This document shows positions 16,910 through 25,375 of a stretch of 34,621 nt of DNA, one piece after another. The notes under the pieces are model-generated. The model had not been told where the DNA came from. It saw only the letters and a list, made by a program, of their open reading frames with translations, and made no database searches. Source of the DNA: Pirellulaceae bacterium (GTDB taxonomy: Bacteria; Planctomycetota; Planctomycetia; Pirellulales; Pirellulaceae); assembly GCA_024102795.1 (NCBI GenBank), contig JAGFJK010000373.1:1-34621 (forward strand). The letters run 5' to 3'. Both the position numbers and the translations under genes were made by a program. Numbering within the stretch: position 1 is the first letter of the stretch; each line of letters opens with the position of its first letter.

Positions 16910-19417
16910 CTACCTCAAGTAAATGAACTCGTTGGCCGCCAGCACCGCCTGGCACATCACTTGCCAGGCTTGCCGGCGAGCGGCCGCTTCCGGCATCTTG
17001 TCTTCCCCGGCCTCCTCGCGTACCAGGTCAATCAGTTGTGTCAGCTCGGCCGCGAACTGCTCCCGTTCCTCGGCCGTCGCCCCGCGACCATAGGCCAGCC
17101 GATACAACTGCTCCACCCGCTGATCGTCCGACAGCTCTTCGCCGCTCAACAGACGATCGGCCAGCGCCGCAGATGCCTCGATGACCAGCGGGCTGTTCAT
17201 CATGAACAGGGCCTGGGGAGCGATCGTCGTCGAACTGCGGTCGCCGTTCGACACGCTGGCATCCGCGAAATCGAACAACTGAAACACGTCGTACAGGTTG
17301 TTTCGCACCACGGGCAGGTAAACGCTGCGCTGCCGGCTGTCGTACTTCGTGCCATCCTTCGAGGTGTGGTCGAAAAAGAATTCCCGGTTGCCCACGTGCA
17401 GCAGCGAACCGCCCAACCGCTGGTCCAGCTTGCCCGAGACGAACAGCAGCGCGTCGCGGATCGCCTCGGCCTCCAGCCGCCGCAAGGGGAAGCGGGCCAG
17501 CAAGCGATTGTCGGGATCCTTCTGGCGCGCCAGCGGTTCGGCCAGACTGCTGGTACGGTAGGTGCTGGAAAGCACGATCAGGCGGTGCAGTTGCTTCAGC
17601 GACCAGCCGTCACGCTGGAAGCGGACCGCCAGCCAGTCCAGCAGTTCGGGATGCGTCGGGCGAGTCCCAAGCTGGCCAAGGTTGTCGGTCGAACGGCAGA
17701 TGCCCTGCCCGAAGTGCCAGCGCCAGACGCGGTTGACGATCACGCGGCTGGTCAGCGGATGGCCCGGATCCGTCAGCCACTCGGCCAGCTCCCGGCGCCC
17801 ACTGGTCTGCTCGGCAAGCTCCACCGGCTCGTCATCCGCCAGCACCTGCGGGAAGCCGCGCGGAATCACCTCGCCCAACGTCAAATGGCTGCCGCGCACG
17901 TGGATCGGAACGTTGCTGATCTCGCGGTCGCAAACGCCCATCGCCGTCGGCAACTGCGGCGCCTGGCTCTGCAGCAGCTTGAGCTCATCCCGCAAGGCCT
18001 TCAATTGGCTGCGCGTTTCCTCCGGATATTTGGCCTCGGCGTCCTTGGGTACCGTCGCCCCCGGTTCGGCAGACTTCAGCAGTTGCTGGTTCGCGTCGGC
18101 GACCAGTTGCTGGATGGCCTGTTCCTGAGCCGCCACCCGGCGCTGGTGTTCGTCCGCCTGTTGCTGCTGGTCGGACGAGGCAATCGAAACTTCGTTCCAG
18201 CGGGCGATCTTGCGAAAGTGCTCCATCGTCCGCGTGCTCTTGAAGATCCCGGCCAGCGCGTAATAGTCGCGCATCGTGATCGGGTCGAATTTGTGGTCGT
18301 GGCAGCGGGCACAACCGAAAGTAAGTCCCAGGACGGCCGTGCCGAGGGTGCTGATCTGTTCGTCGATGATGTCCATTTCCATTTTGGTCTCATCGACTTC
18401 GGCCAGCACCTTGGGTCCCAGCGACAGAAAGCCGGTGGCCGTCGCCTGATCCCGCCGCTCGGCGTCGCTGGCCGCCGGCAACTGATCGCCGGCCAGTTGC
18501 TCGGCCAGGAACCGATCGTACGGCTTGTCCTGGTTCCAGGCCGCGATGACATAATCGCGGTACCGCCAGGCGTTGCCGTGGGCGATGTTCTCGTCCAGGC
18601 CGTTCGAGTCGGAGTAGCGAGCCACGTCGAGCCAGTGGCGTCCCCAGCGCACACCGTAGTGCGGCGAGGCGAGCAGGCGGTCCACGGCCCGCTCGTAGGC
18701 GTCGGCCCGCTGGTCGTCCTCAAACGCGGCCAATTCCTCCGGCGTTGGCGGCAGGCCCGTCAGGTCGAAGGTTACCCGCCGCAACCAGGTGCCCCGCGTC
18801 GCCGCCGGCGACGGCCGCAAACCGGCACGTTCCAGTTCCGCCAGGATGAAGTGGTCCAGTTCGTTGGCGGGCCAGGTGGTATCGGTGACCGCGGGCAAGT
18901 CGGGCATCCGGGGCGGAACAAACGACCAGAACCGTCGCGCCTGTTCCAGGTCGATGCGGTACCGTGAGCTGGCGGCGGGGGAAGCGGCGCCTCGAGCGTC
19001 CGGATGCGGCGCGCCCGCTTCGATCCAGCGGCGGAAGAGCGCCAGTTCCTCGTCCGACAACTTGCGATCCGGCGGCATCTGCAAGTCGTCTTCCTGGTAG
19101 CTGATGGCCGTCATCAGCAGGCTTTGGCCCGGCTCGCCGGGAACCACGGCCGGCCCCGAAACGCCGCCGCTGGCCATTCCCTCCCACGTATCCAGCCGCA
19201 GGTCCGACTCCTGCTTTTCCTCGCCATGGCACTTCAGGCAATGCCGGGCCAGCAACGGGCGGATCTTTTGCTCGAACAGCGCTGCGTTGGGCGGCGCTTC
19301 GGGTTCGGCGGACGCCGCCGGACCTGCCACCAGGCCCAGCCAGCTCGCCGCGACCAGCCACAACCCGGCAACACGGCTAACCCGGCGCACATTGGCCGGA
19401 ATCAAGTTCCAAATCAT
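16910..19417 (-). CDS. Planctomycete cytochrome C (PSCyt1)/DUF1549/DUF1553 protein
   Basis: Typical planctomycete exported protein, 835 aa from the ATG at 19417, which has GGAG about 10 nt upstream. After the signal peptide (VAGLWLVAASWLGLVAGPAASA) comes the PSCyt1 domain with haem motif C60-L-K-C63-H64 and its usual followers (LRLDTWEGMASGG, VVPGEPGQSLL, MPPDRKLSDEE). Then come the DUF1549 (PSCyt2) domain (WPANELDHFILAELERAGL, RRVTFDLTGLPPTPEE, RYSDSNG), a possible second haem motif CARCH, a coiled-coil-like Gln-rich stretch and the DUF1553 (PSD1) domain (LTSRVIVNRVWRWHFGQG, LARFPLRRLEAEAIRDALL, QALFMMNSPLV). The biochemical role of these proteins is not established. Their regular company with sulfatases suggests polysaccharide oxidation or degradation. 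It is the first gene of the probable operon. Confidence 0.92.
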   Translation of the reverse strand: MIWNLIPANVRRVSRVAGLWLVAASWLGLVAGPAASAEPEAPPNAALFEQKIRPLLARHCLKCHGEEKQESDLRLDTWEGMASGGVSGPAVVPGEPGQSLLMTAISYQEDDLQMPPDRKLSDEELALFRRWIEAGAPHPDARGAASPAASSRYRIDLEQARRFWSFVPPRMPDLPAVTDTTWPANELDHFILAELERAGLRPSPAATRGTWLRRVTFDLTGLPPTPEELAAFEDDQRADAYERAVDRLLASPHYGVRWGRHWLDVARYSDSNGLDENIAHGNAWRYRDYVIAAWNQDKPYDRFLAEQLAGDQLPAASDAERRDQATATGFLSLGPKVLAEVDETKMEMDIIDEQISTLGTAVLGLTFGCARCHDHKFDPITMRDYYALAGIFKSTRTMEHFRKIARWNEVSIASSDQQQQADEHQRRVAAQEQAIQQLVADANQQLLKSAEPGATVPKDAEAKYPEETRSQLKALRDELKLLQSQAPQLPTAMGVCDREISNVPIHVRGSHLTLGEVIPRGFPQVLADDEPVELAEQTSGRRELAEWLTDPGHPLTSRVIVNRVWRWHFGQGICRSTDNLGQLGTRPTHPELLDWLAVRFQRDGWSLKQLHRLIVLSSTYRTSSLAEPLARQKDPDNRLLARFPLRRLEAEAIRDALLFVSGKLDQRLGGSLLHVGNREFFFDHTSKDGTKYDSRQRSVYLPVVRNNLYDVFQLFDFADASVSNGDRSSTTIAPQALFMMNSPLVIEASAALADRLLSGEELSDDQRVEQLYRLAYGRGATAEEREQFAAELTQLIDLVREEAGEDKMPEAAARRQAWQVMCQAVLAANEFIYLR

Positions 19418-19550
19418 TCGCGTCGATCTCCACTCGGCCGTTCGCGGCGGCGCCACAACGACGCTCGCCACGCCATCCGACTCCCCGGCAATTCGCATCC
19501 ATGATTATAGATGCAAACGAGCGGCCGGGGGGAGAGGGACGACAAGCCGG

Positions 19551-21671
19551 CTACCACACCAGTGAGAGACCGCCGTAACCCGAAATGCCAGGTGTCCCGA
19601 AGCCGTTCACCTCCTCGTACTGCTCGTCGAACAGGTTGTCGCCGCGGAAGATCAGGCGGCAGGTGGGCGTCAGCTCGTAGTGCCCCGAGACGTTGACCGT
19701 CAGGTAGCGGTCCAGCACCGCGTCGCCCGTGTCGAGCCGGTCGCCGACGTACAGCAGATAGCCGCTCAGCAGTGCCCGATCGCAGCACAGGCGGCGGTGG
19801 ATTTGCAAGCTGGCCTTGTCGCGAGGACGCCGCAAGAGCGGCCGATCGGCGTCCAGGTCCAGCGTGTCGGTCAGTGTGTACGTGGCCCCCAGGGTCGTCT
19901 TCGCGTCGGCCTGCCAGTTGGCCACCACCTCGACGCCCGACGTCCGCGCCCGGCCCACGTTTTGCAGCGAGAAGGTGTTGAAGTCGAACACGATCAGATC
20001 CGTAAAGTCGTTGCGGAAGTACGTACCGCTCAACAGCACCCGATCGCCGAACAACTGCTGTTCGAGGCCCACGTCCCAGCCGCGACTTTGTTCGGGCCGC
20101 AGGTCGGGGTTGCCGAACTCGAACAGGTTCTCGGCCAGCGCGGGCGCTCGGAAGCCGGTCCCCAGCGAACTGCGGACCGCGGTGCCCGTTTCGTCGAACC
20201 GCAGCAAGCCGGTCAGCCGGTAGGTCTGGGCCGGGCCGGCCGTGTTCCAGTCGTCCCAGCGGTAGCCGAACGTCAAGTAAAACCGCTCGCCCCACTGCTG
20301 CTCGTCCAGCAGGAACACGTGCGCGTTGTGCTGCGAGTACGCGGCGTCGGTCGCCGCGTCCTCGTTCAAGTAGCCCGTGCCGACCGAGAACGTGTTGTTT
20401 TCGGTCAGCAACAGGTCCGCTCGATAGTTGACCGTCCGTGTCTGCCCGTCGAAGGCGGGAACGAAGGCGAAGGCGCTGGTGTCCCGCCGGGCGTAGTCCG
20501 TCAGATTCAGGCTGACCGTGTGAGTGAGCGTACCGTCCAACTGAGCCAGTTGGAACTGCAGCCGGTTGTAGAGCGCGCGGGTCAGGTTCGCGCCAGGAAA
20601 GGCATCGGTCGGCAGTCCGGTCAGAAAGTCGAATTGATCGATCTCGGCGTCGGCGTCGGTGTAGCGGATCGAGTAGTCGATATTCAGGTTCTCGCGGGGG
20701 TTCCAGCCCACTCGCCCGGACAGCGTCAGGTTCTGATACCGGTCCCGCTCGGTGTTGCCCAGCCGCGAGCTGGCGGCGCTGATGCCGTCGGTATGCAGGA
20801 AGGCCGCGTCCAGGGAGTAGTATCGGCTGGCATTGCCGCCCGAAACGCTGACGGCCTGATCCGCGGTGCCGAAGCTGCCGCCGTTCAGTCGAAAGCGGGC
20901 CTGCGGCGGTCCCTCGCCGCGGCGCGTGATGATGTTCACCACGCCGCCGATCGCGTCCGATCCGTAAAGGATGCTCTGCGGCCCGCGCAGCACCTCGATC
21001 CGTTCGATGTTGTCCGTCAGCAGGGTCGAGAAATCGAAACCGCGCGTGGCGTTGCTGGGATCGTTCACTGGCATCCCGTCGATCAGCACCTTGGTCTGCT
21101 GCGAGTTCGCTCCGCGGAGGAACACCGAGGTCACACCGCCTGGCCCGCCCTGGCGCACGACGTCCAGGCCGACGGTCCCCCGGAGCACTTCGGCCACGGT
21201 GTTTTGAGCCGTGCGTTGAATGTCCTCGCGCGTGAGGACCGTGACCGAACTGGCCGTCTCGGACAGCGGCCGCTCGTTGCCCGTCGGCGCCTGCACCGGT
21301 TGGGACTGCCCCAGATCGGCCGATTCGCCGCCCGGTTCTCCCTGGACGACTGTCTCGGGGATCTCCAGCGGTTGTCCGTCGTCAGGCTGTTGATAAGCGG
21401 CGGCGCTGACTGCGGGAAGCGGCTGAGACTCGCTGACCGGCGGATCATTGGTCAACTGCCAGGTCTGCGCGCGCACGTTGGTCGCCGGCCACGCCAGCAG
21501 GAGGAGAAACAGGGCGAGCGTTGTGAGCGGCCAGAAACAGGGGGCTGACGCCCCCCGTTTGCCAACGTGGGGCGCCGAGAAACAGGGGGCTGACGCCCCC
21601 CGCTCGCCAACGTGGGGCGCCGAGAAACAGGGGGCTGACGCCCCCCGCTCGCCAAAGTCGGGCGGTGGCAT
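19551..21671 (-). CDS. TonB-dependent outer-membrane receptor (BtuB/siderophore type)
   Basis: Outer-membrane beta-barrel receptor, 706 aa. A hydrophobic signal (LTTLALFLLLLAWPATNVRAQ) starts near residue 50. A TonB-box-like IPETVVQGE follows, then the plug domain (SVTVLTREDIQRT, VFLRGANSQQTKVLIDGMPVND, IERIEVLRGPQSILYGSDAIGGVVNIIT) and a 22-strand-type barrel ending in Trp (GYGGLSLVW), the normal barrel end. The plug resembles BtuB-like and siderophore receptors; the substrate is not determined. Energy would come from TonB-ExbB-ExbD, not present here. The 45 residues before the signal peptide are three translated copies of a DNA repeat. No ATG, GTG or TTG lies between them and the signal, so the ATG at 21671 is the only clear start. 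I saw no convincing cobalamin riboswitch in the 170 bp upstream. Confidence 0.9.
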   Translation of the reverse strand: MPPPDFGERGASAPCFSAPHVGERGASAPCFSAPHVGKRGASAPCFWPLTTLALFLLLLAWPATNVRAQTWQLTNDPPVSESQPLPAVSAAAYQQPDDGQPLEIPETVVQGEPGGESADLGQSQPVQAPTGNERPLSETASSVTVLTREDIQRTAQNTVAEVLRGTVGLDVVRQGGPGGVTSVFLRGANSQQTKVLIDGMPVNDPSNATRGFDFSTLLTDNIERIEVLRGPQSILYGSDAIGGVVNIITRRGEGPPQARFRLNGGSFGTADQAVSVSGGNASRYYSLDAAFLHTDGISAASSRLGNTERDRYQNLTLSGRVGWNPRENLNIDYSIRYTDADAEIDQFDFLTGLPTDAFPGANLTRALYNRLQFQLAQLDGTLTHTVSLNLTDYARRDTSAFAFVPAFDGQTRTVNYRADLLLTENNTFSVGTGYLNEDAATDAAYSQHNAHVFLLDEQQWGERFYLTFGYRWDDWNTAGPAQTYRLTGLLRFDETGTAVRSSLGTGFRAPALAENLFEFGNPDLRPEQSRGWDVGLEQQLFGDRVLLSGTYFRNDFTDLIVFDFNTFSLQNVGRARTSGVEVVANWQADAKTTLGATYTLTDTLDLDADRPLLRRPRDKASLQIHRRLCCDRALLSGYLLYVGDRLDTGDAVLDRYLTVNVSGHYELTPTCRLIFRGDNLFDEQYEEVNGFGTPGISGYGGLSLVW
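21534..21660. repeat. Three 45-bp units with a GGGGGC/GCCCCC hairpin
   Basis: Units start at 21534, 21579 and 21624, each with gaaacagggggctgacgccc. The core gggggc-tgac-gccccc is a 6-bp hairpin. The period of 45 bp is exactly 15 codons, so the repeats are in frame with the receptor gene and add the sequence ERGASAPCFSAPHVG per unit. Confidence 0.9.
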
Positions 21672-21843
21672 GCGGTGTGTCCCCGTGGTTTGGTTTGCGG
21701 TCGAGATAGCTCCTAATCAGCATCGGAAAAAGTGGTTGTAGCGGTCATAATGAATTTGCGGTGTCCGCAGGGCCGTCCCGGGTTGCCCGTATTGACGGCG
21801 CCCACGTTTCGTAGTTTCCCAGTTTCACCTGAACCGCAAACTC

Positions 21844-22908
21844 ATGACGATCCTCGTAACCGGCGGGGCCGGCTTTATCGGTAGTTGTTTCGTCCGGCAG
21901 TGGCTGTCGGACGAGTCGCCCGAACCGCTGGTGGTGCTGGACAAGCTGACCTATGCGGGCAACCTGGATTCGCTGCCGGCTCTGGATTCGTCGCCGCGCC
22001 TGGCATTTCAACTGGGCGACGTGGCGGATGGACGGCTGCTGGCCGAGCTGTTGCGACGGCACGATGTGCGTGCGGTGGTCCATTTCGCGGCCGAATCCCA
22101 CGTGGACCGGTCGATCGACGGGCCAGCGCCATTCGTCCAGACCAACGTGGTGGGCACCTTTCAACTTCTGGAAGCGACACTGGAATACTGGCTGCAACTG
22201 CCCGAACCGCGGCGATCGGCGTTCCGGCTGGTGCACGTGTCGACCGACGAGGTGTACGGCAGCCTGGGCGACCAGGGGCGTTTTTGCGAGCGCAGCCCGT
22301 ACGCTCCCAACTCGCCTTATGCCGCTTCGAAAGCGGCGGCCGACCATTTCGTGCGGGCCTACCAGCGGACCTATGGGCTGCCGGCCATCATCACCAACTG
22401 CTCGAACAACTACGGCCCTTACCAGTTTCCCGAAAAGCTGATTCCGCTCGTCACGCTCAACGCGCTCGAAGGCCGGCCGCTCCCGGTCTACGGCGATGGC
22501 GGGCACGTCCGCGACTGGCTGCACGTGGAGGACCATTGCCGGGCCCTGCGGCTGGCACTGGAACGGGGCGAGCCGGGCGAGGTTTACAATCTGGGCGGCA
22601 ACTGCGAGCTGGCCAACCTGGAAGTCGTGCGAGCGATCTGCCGGACCGTGGACCGCCTGCGGCCGGATCTGCCGCATCTGCCGTGCGAAGTGTTGATCCG
22701 GTTCGTGCCGGATCGGCCGGGCCACGACCGCCGCTACGCCGTCGACTCGTCCAAGGCCGAGCAGCGCCTGGGGTGGCGGCGAAAGCACGATTTCACCAGC
22801 GGCCTGGAGATGACCGTCCGCTGGTATCTGGAACACGGCGATTGGGTGCGGCGAGTGACCAGCGGCACGTATCAGCGGCAGCGCCTGGGCCAGAGAGGCG
22901 ACCTATAG
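21844..22908 (+). CDS. rfbB: dTDP-glucose 4,6-dehydratase
   Basis: Short-chain dehydrogenase/epimerase superfamily enzyme, 354 aa, that converts dTDP-D-glucose to dTDP-4-keto-6-deoxyglucose on the way to dTDP-rhamnose and related sugars. The NAD-binding motif is TGGAGFIGS at the N-terminus. Other family marks are DKLTYAGN, HFAAESHVDRSI, the catalytic STDEVYGSLG (Thr-Asp-Glu) and YAASKAAADH (YxxxK), NCSNNYGPYQFPEKLIPL, and VYGDGGHVRDWLHVEDHC. Length and motif order match RfbB/RmlB. The start is the first ATG before the glycine motif; no strong ribosome site is seen. Other rml genes are absent from the window. It probably serves cell-surface polysaccharide synthesis in the cytoplasm. Confidence 0.95.
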   Translation: MTILVTGGAGFIGSCFVRQWLSDESPEPLVVLDKLTYAGNLDSLPALDSSPRLAFQLGDVADGRLLAELLRRHDVRAVVHFAAESHVDRSIDGPAPFVQTNVVGTFQLLEATLEYWLQLPEPRRSAFRLVHVSTDEVYGSLGDQGRFCERSPYAPNSPYAASKAAADHFVRAYQRTYGLPAIITNCSNNYGPYQFPEKLIPLVTLNALEGRPLPVYGDGGHVRDWLHVEDHCRALRLALERGEPGEVYNLGGNCELANLEVVRAICRTVDRLRPDLPHLPCEVLIRFVPDRPGHDRRYAVDSSKAEQRLGWRRKHDFTSGLEMTVRWYLEHGDWVRRVTSGTYQRQRLGQRGDL

Positions 22909-22973
22909 TTGATCGGGCACCGCACTTGGCGGGCGGCCCGAGTTCAACCCTCTTCGCTGGCTGGAAGGCAAAT

Positions 22974-23603
22974 ATGGCTGCTGTGGTCCTCGCGCCGACC
23001 GCCGACCGGCGGCGTTTCGTCCGCCGCGTGGCACTGGTGCCCGCCTGTCTGTGCGTGGTCGCGTTGCTGCACGTCTACCGGGTCTACTGGCACGACCAGA
23101 CGCCTTGGAAGGGCGGCGGTTTCGGCATGTTTTCGACGATCGACGAGCGGGCGGCACGCTATCTGCGATGCTACCTGGTAACCGCCGATGGCGAGATTCC
23201 CGTGGCGATTCCCTCGCGGTGGGAAAAGCGAGTCACCGTGCTGCGAGCCGCTCCCAACCAGTCTCAACTCGACGAGCTGGCCGCCGACCTGGCCGCCCAG
23301 CCGTGGCGCGACGCGCGACAGCACTGGGAGGCGATTGCCGTCGGGCTGGCGATGCAGTCCGGACCGCGGCCGGTCGAGGCCGGCGACTTGCACCCCAGCG
23401 GGTTGCGGCCGGAGATCCCCTCGCCGCCGTTCGGCAGTCCGCTCGAAGTCGAACCGGCCGCCGGCAGTGACCCGGCTGGTCCGCGGCTGGCCGTCCAGTC
23501 GGTGCGGGTGGAACTGTGGCGTTTCGAATACGACTCCGCGACCCGGCGACTTCGGGGACGGAAATCGCTGGCCGCCGAGGCGGCCACTCAAGGAGACGCA
23601 TAA
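22974..23603 (+). CDS. Hypothetical membrane-anchored protein
   Basis: A 209-aa protein not assigned to a family. It has one N-terminal membrane segment (VALVPACLCVVALLHVYRVYW), then WKGGGFGMFSTIDERAARYLRCYL, and a soluble C-terminal part with no catalytic motif that I recognise. The ATG at 22974 has a good ribosome site, GGAAGG at 22963-22968, 5 nt away. The stop TAA overlaps the ATG of the next gene by one base (TAATG), which indicates tight translational coupling. The two products probably work together in the membrane. Confidence 0.8.
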   Translation: MAAVVLAPTADRRRFVRRVALVPACLCVVALLHVYRVYWHDQTPWKGGGFGMFSTIDERAARYLRCYLVTADGEIPVAIPSRWEKRVTVLRAAPNQSQLDELAADLAAQPWRDARQHWEAIAVGLAMQSGPRPVEAGDLHPSGLRPEIPSPPFGSPLEVEPAAGSDPAGPRLAVQSVRVELWRFEYDSATRRLRGRKSLAAEAATQGDA

Positions 23604-24532
23604 TGGCTGGCATCGCCTGGACTCGTCGCCTGCGCCAGGCCATCGGCCGGGTGCCCAACCTGGACCCGCTGGAAGTCCTGCCGCTGCTGTCGGTCATGCT
23701 GCTGCTGCTGCACGCTCCGCAAGTCTGGTACTTGCAGTTCCCGCTGACGCTGCTGTGTGTTGCCGGGCTGGTGTTTCGCCCGCTGCTCCGCCAACCGGCC
23801 GTATGGTACCTGGCGGCGACCATGGTCGGAGCGACGGTTTACCTGAACTGGGAGTCGGCCGACAATCACAAGTACATGATCGGCTACTGGTGCCTGATGT
23901 TGTGCAGCGTGTTCACGCTGCCCGCCGGGCAGCAGGCTCGAGCGCTGGCGGTGACGTCCCGGTTGCTGATCGGTCTGTGCATGGCCTGGGCCGTGTTCTG
24001 GAAGGCGATCAATCCGCAGTACCTGGACGGTTCGTTTTTCGAATACACGCTGCTGGTCGACCAGCGGTTCGCCGATTTCGCCGGCCAGTTGTCGGCCATA
24101 TCCCGGCAGACGCTGCTGGATAACCGGCAGCTTGTCCAACTGCTGACCGAAGGCCACGTTCGCGGCCTGCCCGTGGAGACCGTGGTGCTGGCCGGCAACG
24201 AAGTGGTGCGTCCCCTGGCTCAGGTGCTGACCTGGTGGACGATCCTGATCGAGCTGGTGCTGGCAGCGGCGTTCCTCTGGCCACACGGCCGGCGAGTGGC
24301 GGTGATCCGCAACGCCTCGCTACTGCTGTTCGGAGTGACCACGTACGCGATTGCCCCGGTGGTGGGCTTCGGCTGGACGCTGATGCTGCTGGGGTTGGCT
24401 CAGTGCGAAGCGCGAGCGCGCTGGCTGAAGCTGGCCTACCTGGGCGCGTTCATGTTGATCCTGGTTTACGCGGCCCCTTTCACGGCGGTGGCGGAACTGG
24501 TGTTGGGCCGGCTGTCGGGAGCCGGTGGCTGA
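23603..24532 (+). CDS. Polytopic membrane protein, HTTM-like
   Basis: A 309-aa hydrophobic protein with about seven to eight membrane helices. The segment AVFWKAINPQYLDGSFFEY, followed by a soluble loop, recalls HTTM/DoxX-like membrane proteins, some of which relate to vitamin-K-dependent carboxylase. The similarity is weak and the catalytic residues of the carboxylase are not evident. The start overlaps the previous stop by one base, with AGGAG at 23591-23595, 7 nt upstream. It forms a two-gene unit with the preceding single-pass protein. The function is unknown. Confidence 0.8.
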   Translation: MAGIAWTRRLRQAIGRVPNLDPLEVLPLLSVMLLLLHAPQVWYLQFPLTLLCVAGLVFRPLLRQPAVWYLAATMVGATVYLNWESADNHKYMIGYWCLMLCSVFTLPAGQQARALAVTSRLLIGLCMAWAVFWKAINPQYLDGSFFEYTLLVDQRFADFAGQLSAISRQTLLDNRQLVQLLTEGHVRGLPVETVVLAGNEVVRPLAQVLTWWTILIELVLAAAFLWPHGRRVAVIRNASLLLFGVTTYAIAPVVGFGWTLMLLGLAQCEARARWLKLAYLGAFMLILVYAAPFTAVAELVLGRLSGAGG

Positions 24533-24937
24533 CAGCGCCAGCGGACGAGCGAGGGGTAATTGACGGACGAAGCGGAGCGCCCGCCGCGCAAGGAACGCTT
24601 GACCGAGACAACTTGCGGAACATCCTGGCGAGGGCGACGGCGGGACAGCGCGGGCGTGGCATGTTCAGCCTGCGGCACGCCTGTTGCAAAAATCATACGT
24701 GCGGCGGCCGGCGGCGTTTCAAGCGTGAAACCCGCCGCCGCGGCGGGCTGAAATGCGGGCGACCAATCGCGTGCGGTAAGTCATTCAGTAGTAATACCTT
24801 TCCAGAGTTCGTCGCTTGCCAGGGGGCGATTCCCACGGGTTTTGGTACAGCGTATGCGTGAGACGGGGCCCGGTGATCGGGCAACGTGCAACGCGGCGGT
24901 CCGGTACGAACTTCTTCAAGACGAGAACTTCAAGATC
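24533..24937. repeat. Intergenic block with interspersed repeat and strong hairpin
   Basis: This 405-bp gap has no supported gene. Bases 24537-24692 have the look of planctomycete interspersed repeat DNA (gcgaggggtaattgacggac ... tgttgcaaaaa), which I judge from recall and cannot confirm here. Next to it is a long hairpin at 24710-24737: gtttca-agcg-tgaaac enclosed by ggcgg/ccgcc pairing with one bulged C. No T-run follows, so a classical terminator is not claimed, although the hairpin could end the upstream transcript. The remainder (24740-24937) shows nothing I can name. Confidence 0.5.
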
Positions 24938-25192
24938 ATGAATGGGCTGACTCGAAACAACCGGCGACTTCGCCAGCGGCGTCGCGGAGTGCTGACGCTG
25001 GAGTGGATCCTGCTGATCACGGTCCTGGTGATCGGCATCATTGGCGGCCTGGGGGCGGTCCGCAACGCGACGGTCGCCGAATTGGCCGACCTGGCCGAAG
25101 CGATCAGCGCTCTGAACGTCAAGACGCTGGCGGAGTGTTGCGCCGAGGAAGCTGGCTGCATGCCCGGCGAAACGCCGGCCAGTTGCCCCTGA
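24938..25192 (+). CDS. Flp-like type IVb pilin
   Basis: A small protein of 84 aa with a prepilin-like N-terminus: basic RQRRRG, a predicted cleavage after Gly, then VLTLEWILLITVLVIGIIGG with Glu at position +5. This is the arrangement of Flp/Fap pilins cut by a TadV-type prepilin peptidase. The tail has CCAEEAGC, which could form a disulfide. The ATG at 24938 was chosen because it places the basic leader directly before the cleavage site. No tad assembly genes lie in the window, so it is an orphan here. It might also be a pseudopilin-like protein of another secretion system. Confidence 0.65.
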   Translation: MNGLTRNNRRLRQRRRGVLTLEWILLITVLVIGIIGGLGAVRNATVAELADLAEAISALNVKTLAECCAEEAGCMPGETPASCP

Positions 25193-25253
25193 AAATCGAT
25201 CTGCTCCGCAAGTCCGCCTGCTCCCGTGGGACGCGACCCGCTCGGGCCACCGG

Positions 25254-25299
25254 CGGGACCTGCTCTGCGGGACCTGTTCTGCGGGACCTGTTCGGCGGG
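25254..25299. repeat. 14-bp minisatellite
   Basis: Three units of cgggacctg(c/t)tctg at 25254, 25268 and 25282 plus a partial fourth, located in the 183-bp gap between the pilin and the cysteine desulfurase genes. Confidence 0.85.
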
Positions 25300-25375
25300 C
25301 CGGTGTGAGCCTAAGCTGTAGGCGCGTGCCGGCGGGGCTGGCGCGGGCCGGAGTCCAGGCGGGTGACTCGAATTC

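Noticed and set aside
21672..21843. Cobalamin riboswitch before the BtuB-like receptor
   Set aside because: Minus strand shows ggtgaaactgggaaac, but the following conserved core and the B12-box (gaagacctgcc-like) are missing.
24710..24737. Rho-independent terminator
   Set aside because: The hairpin is strong but lacks a T-run and is part of repeat-like DNA, so it is described under the intergenic block only.
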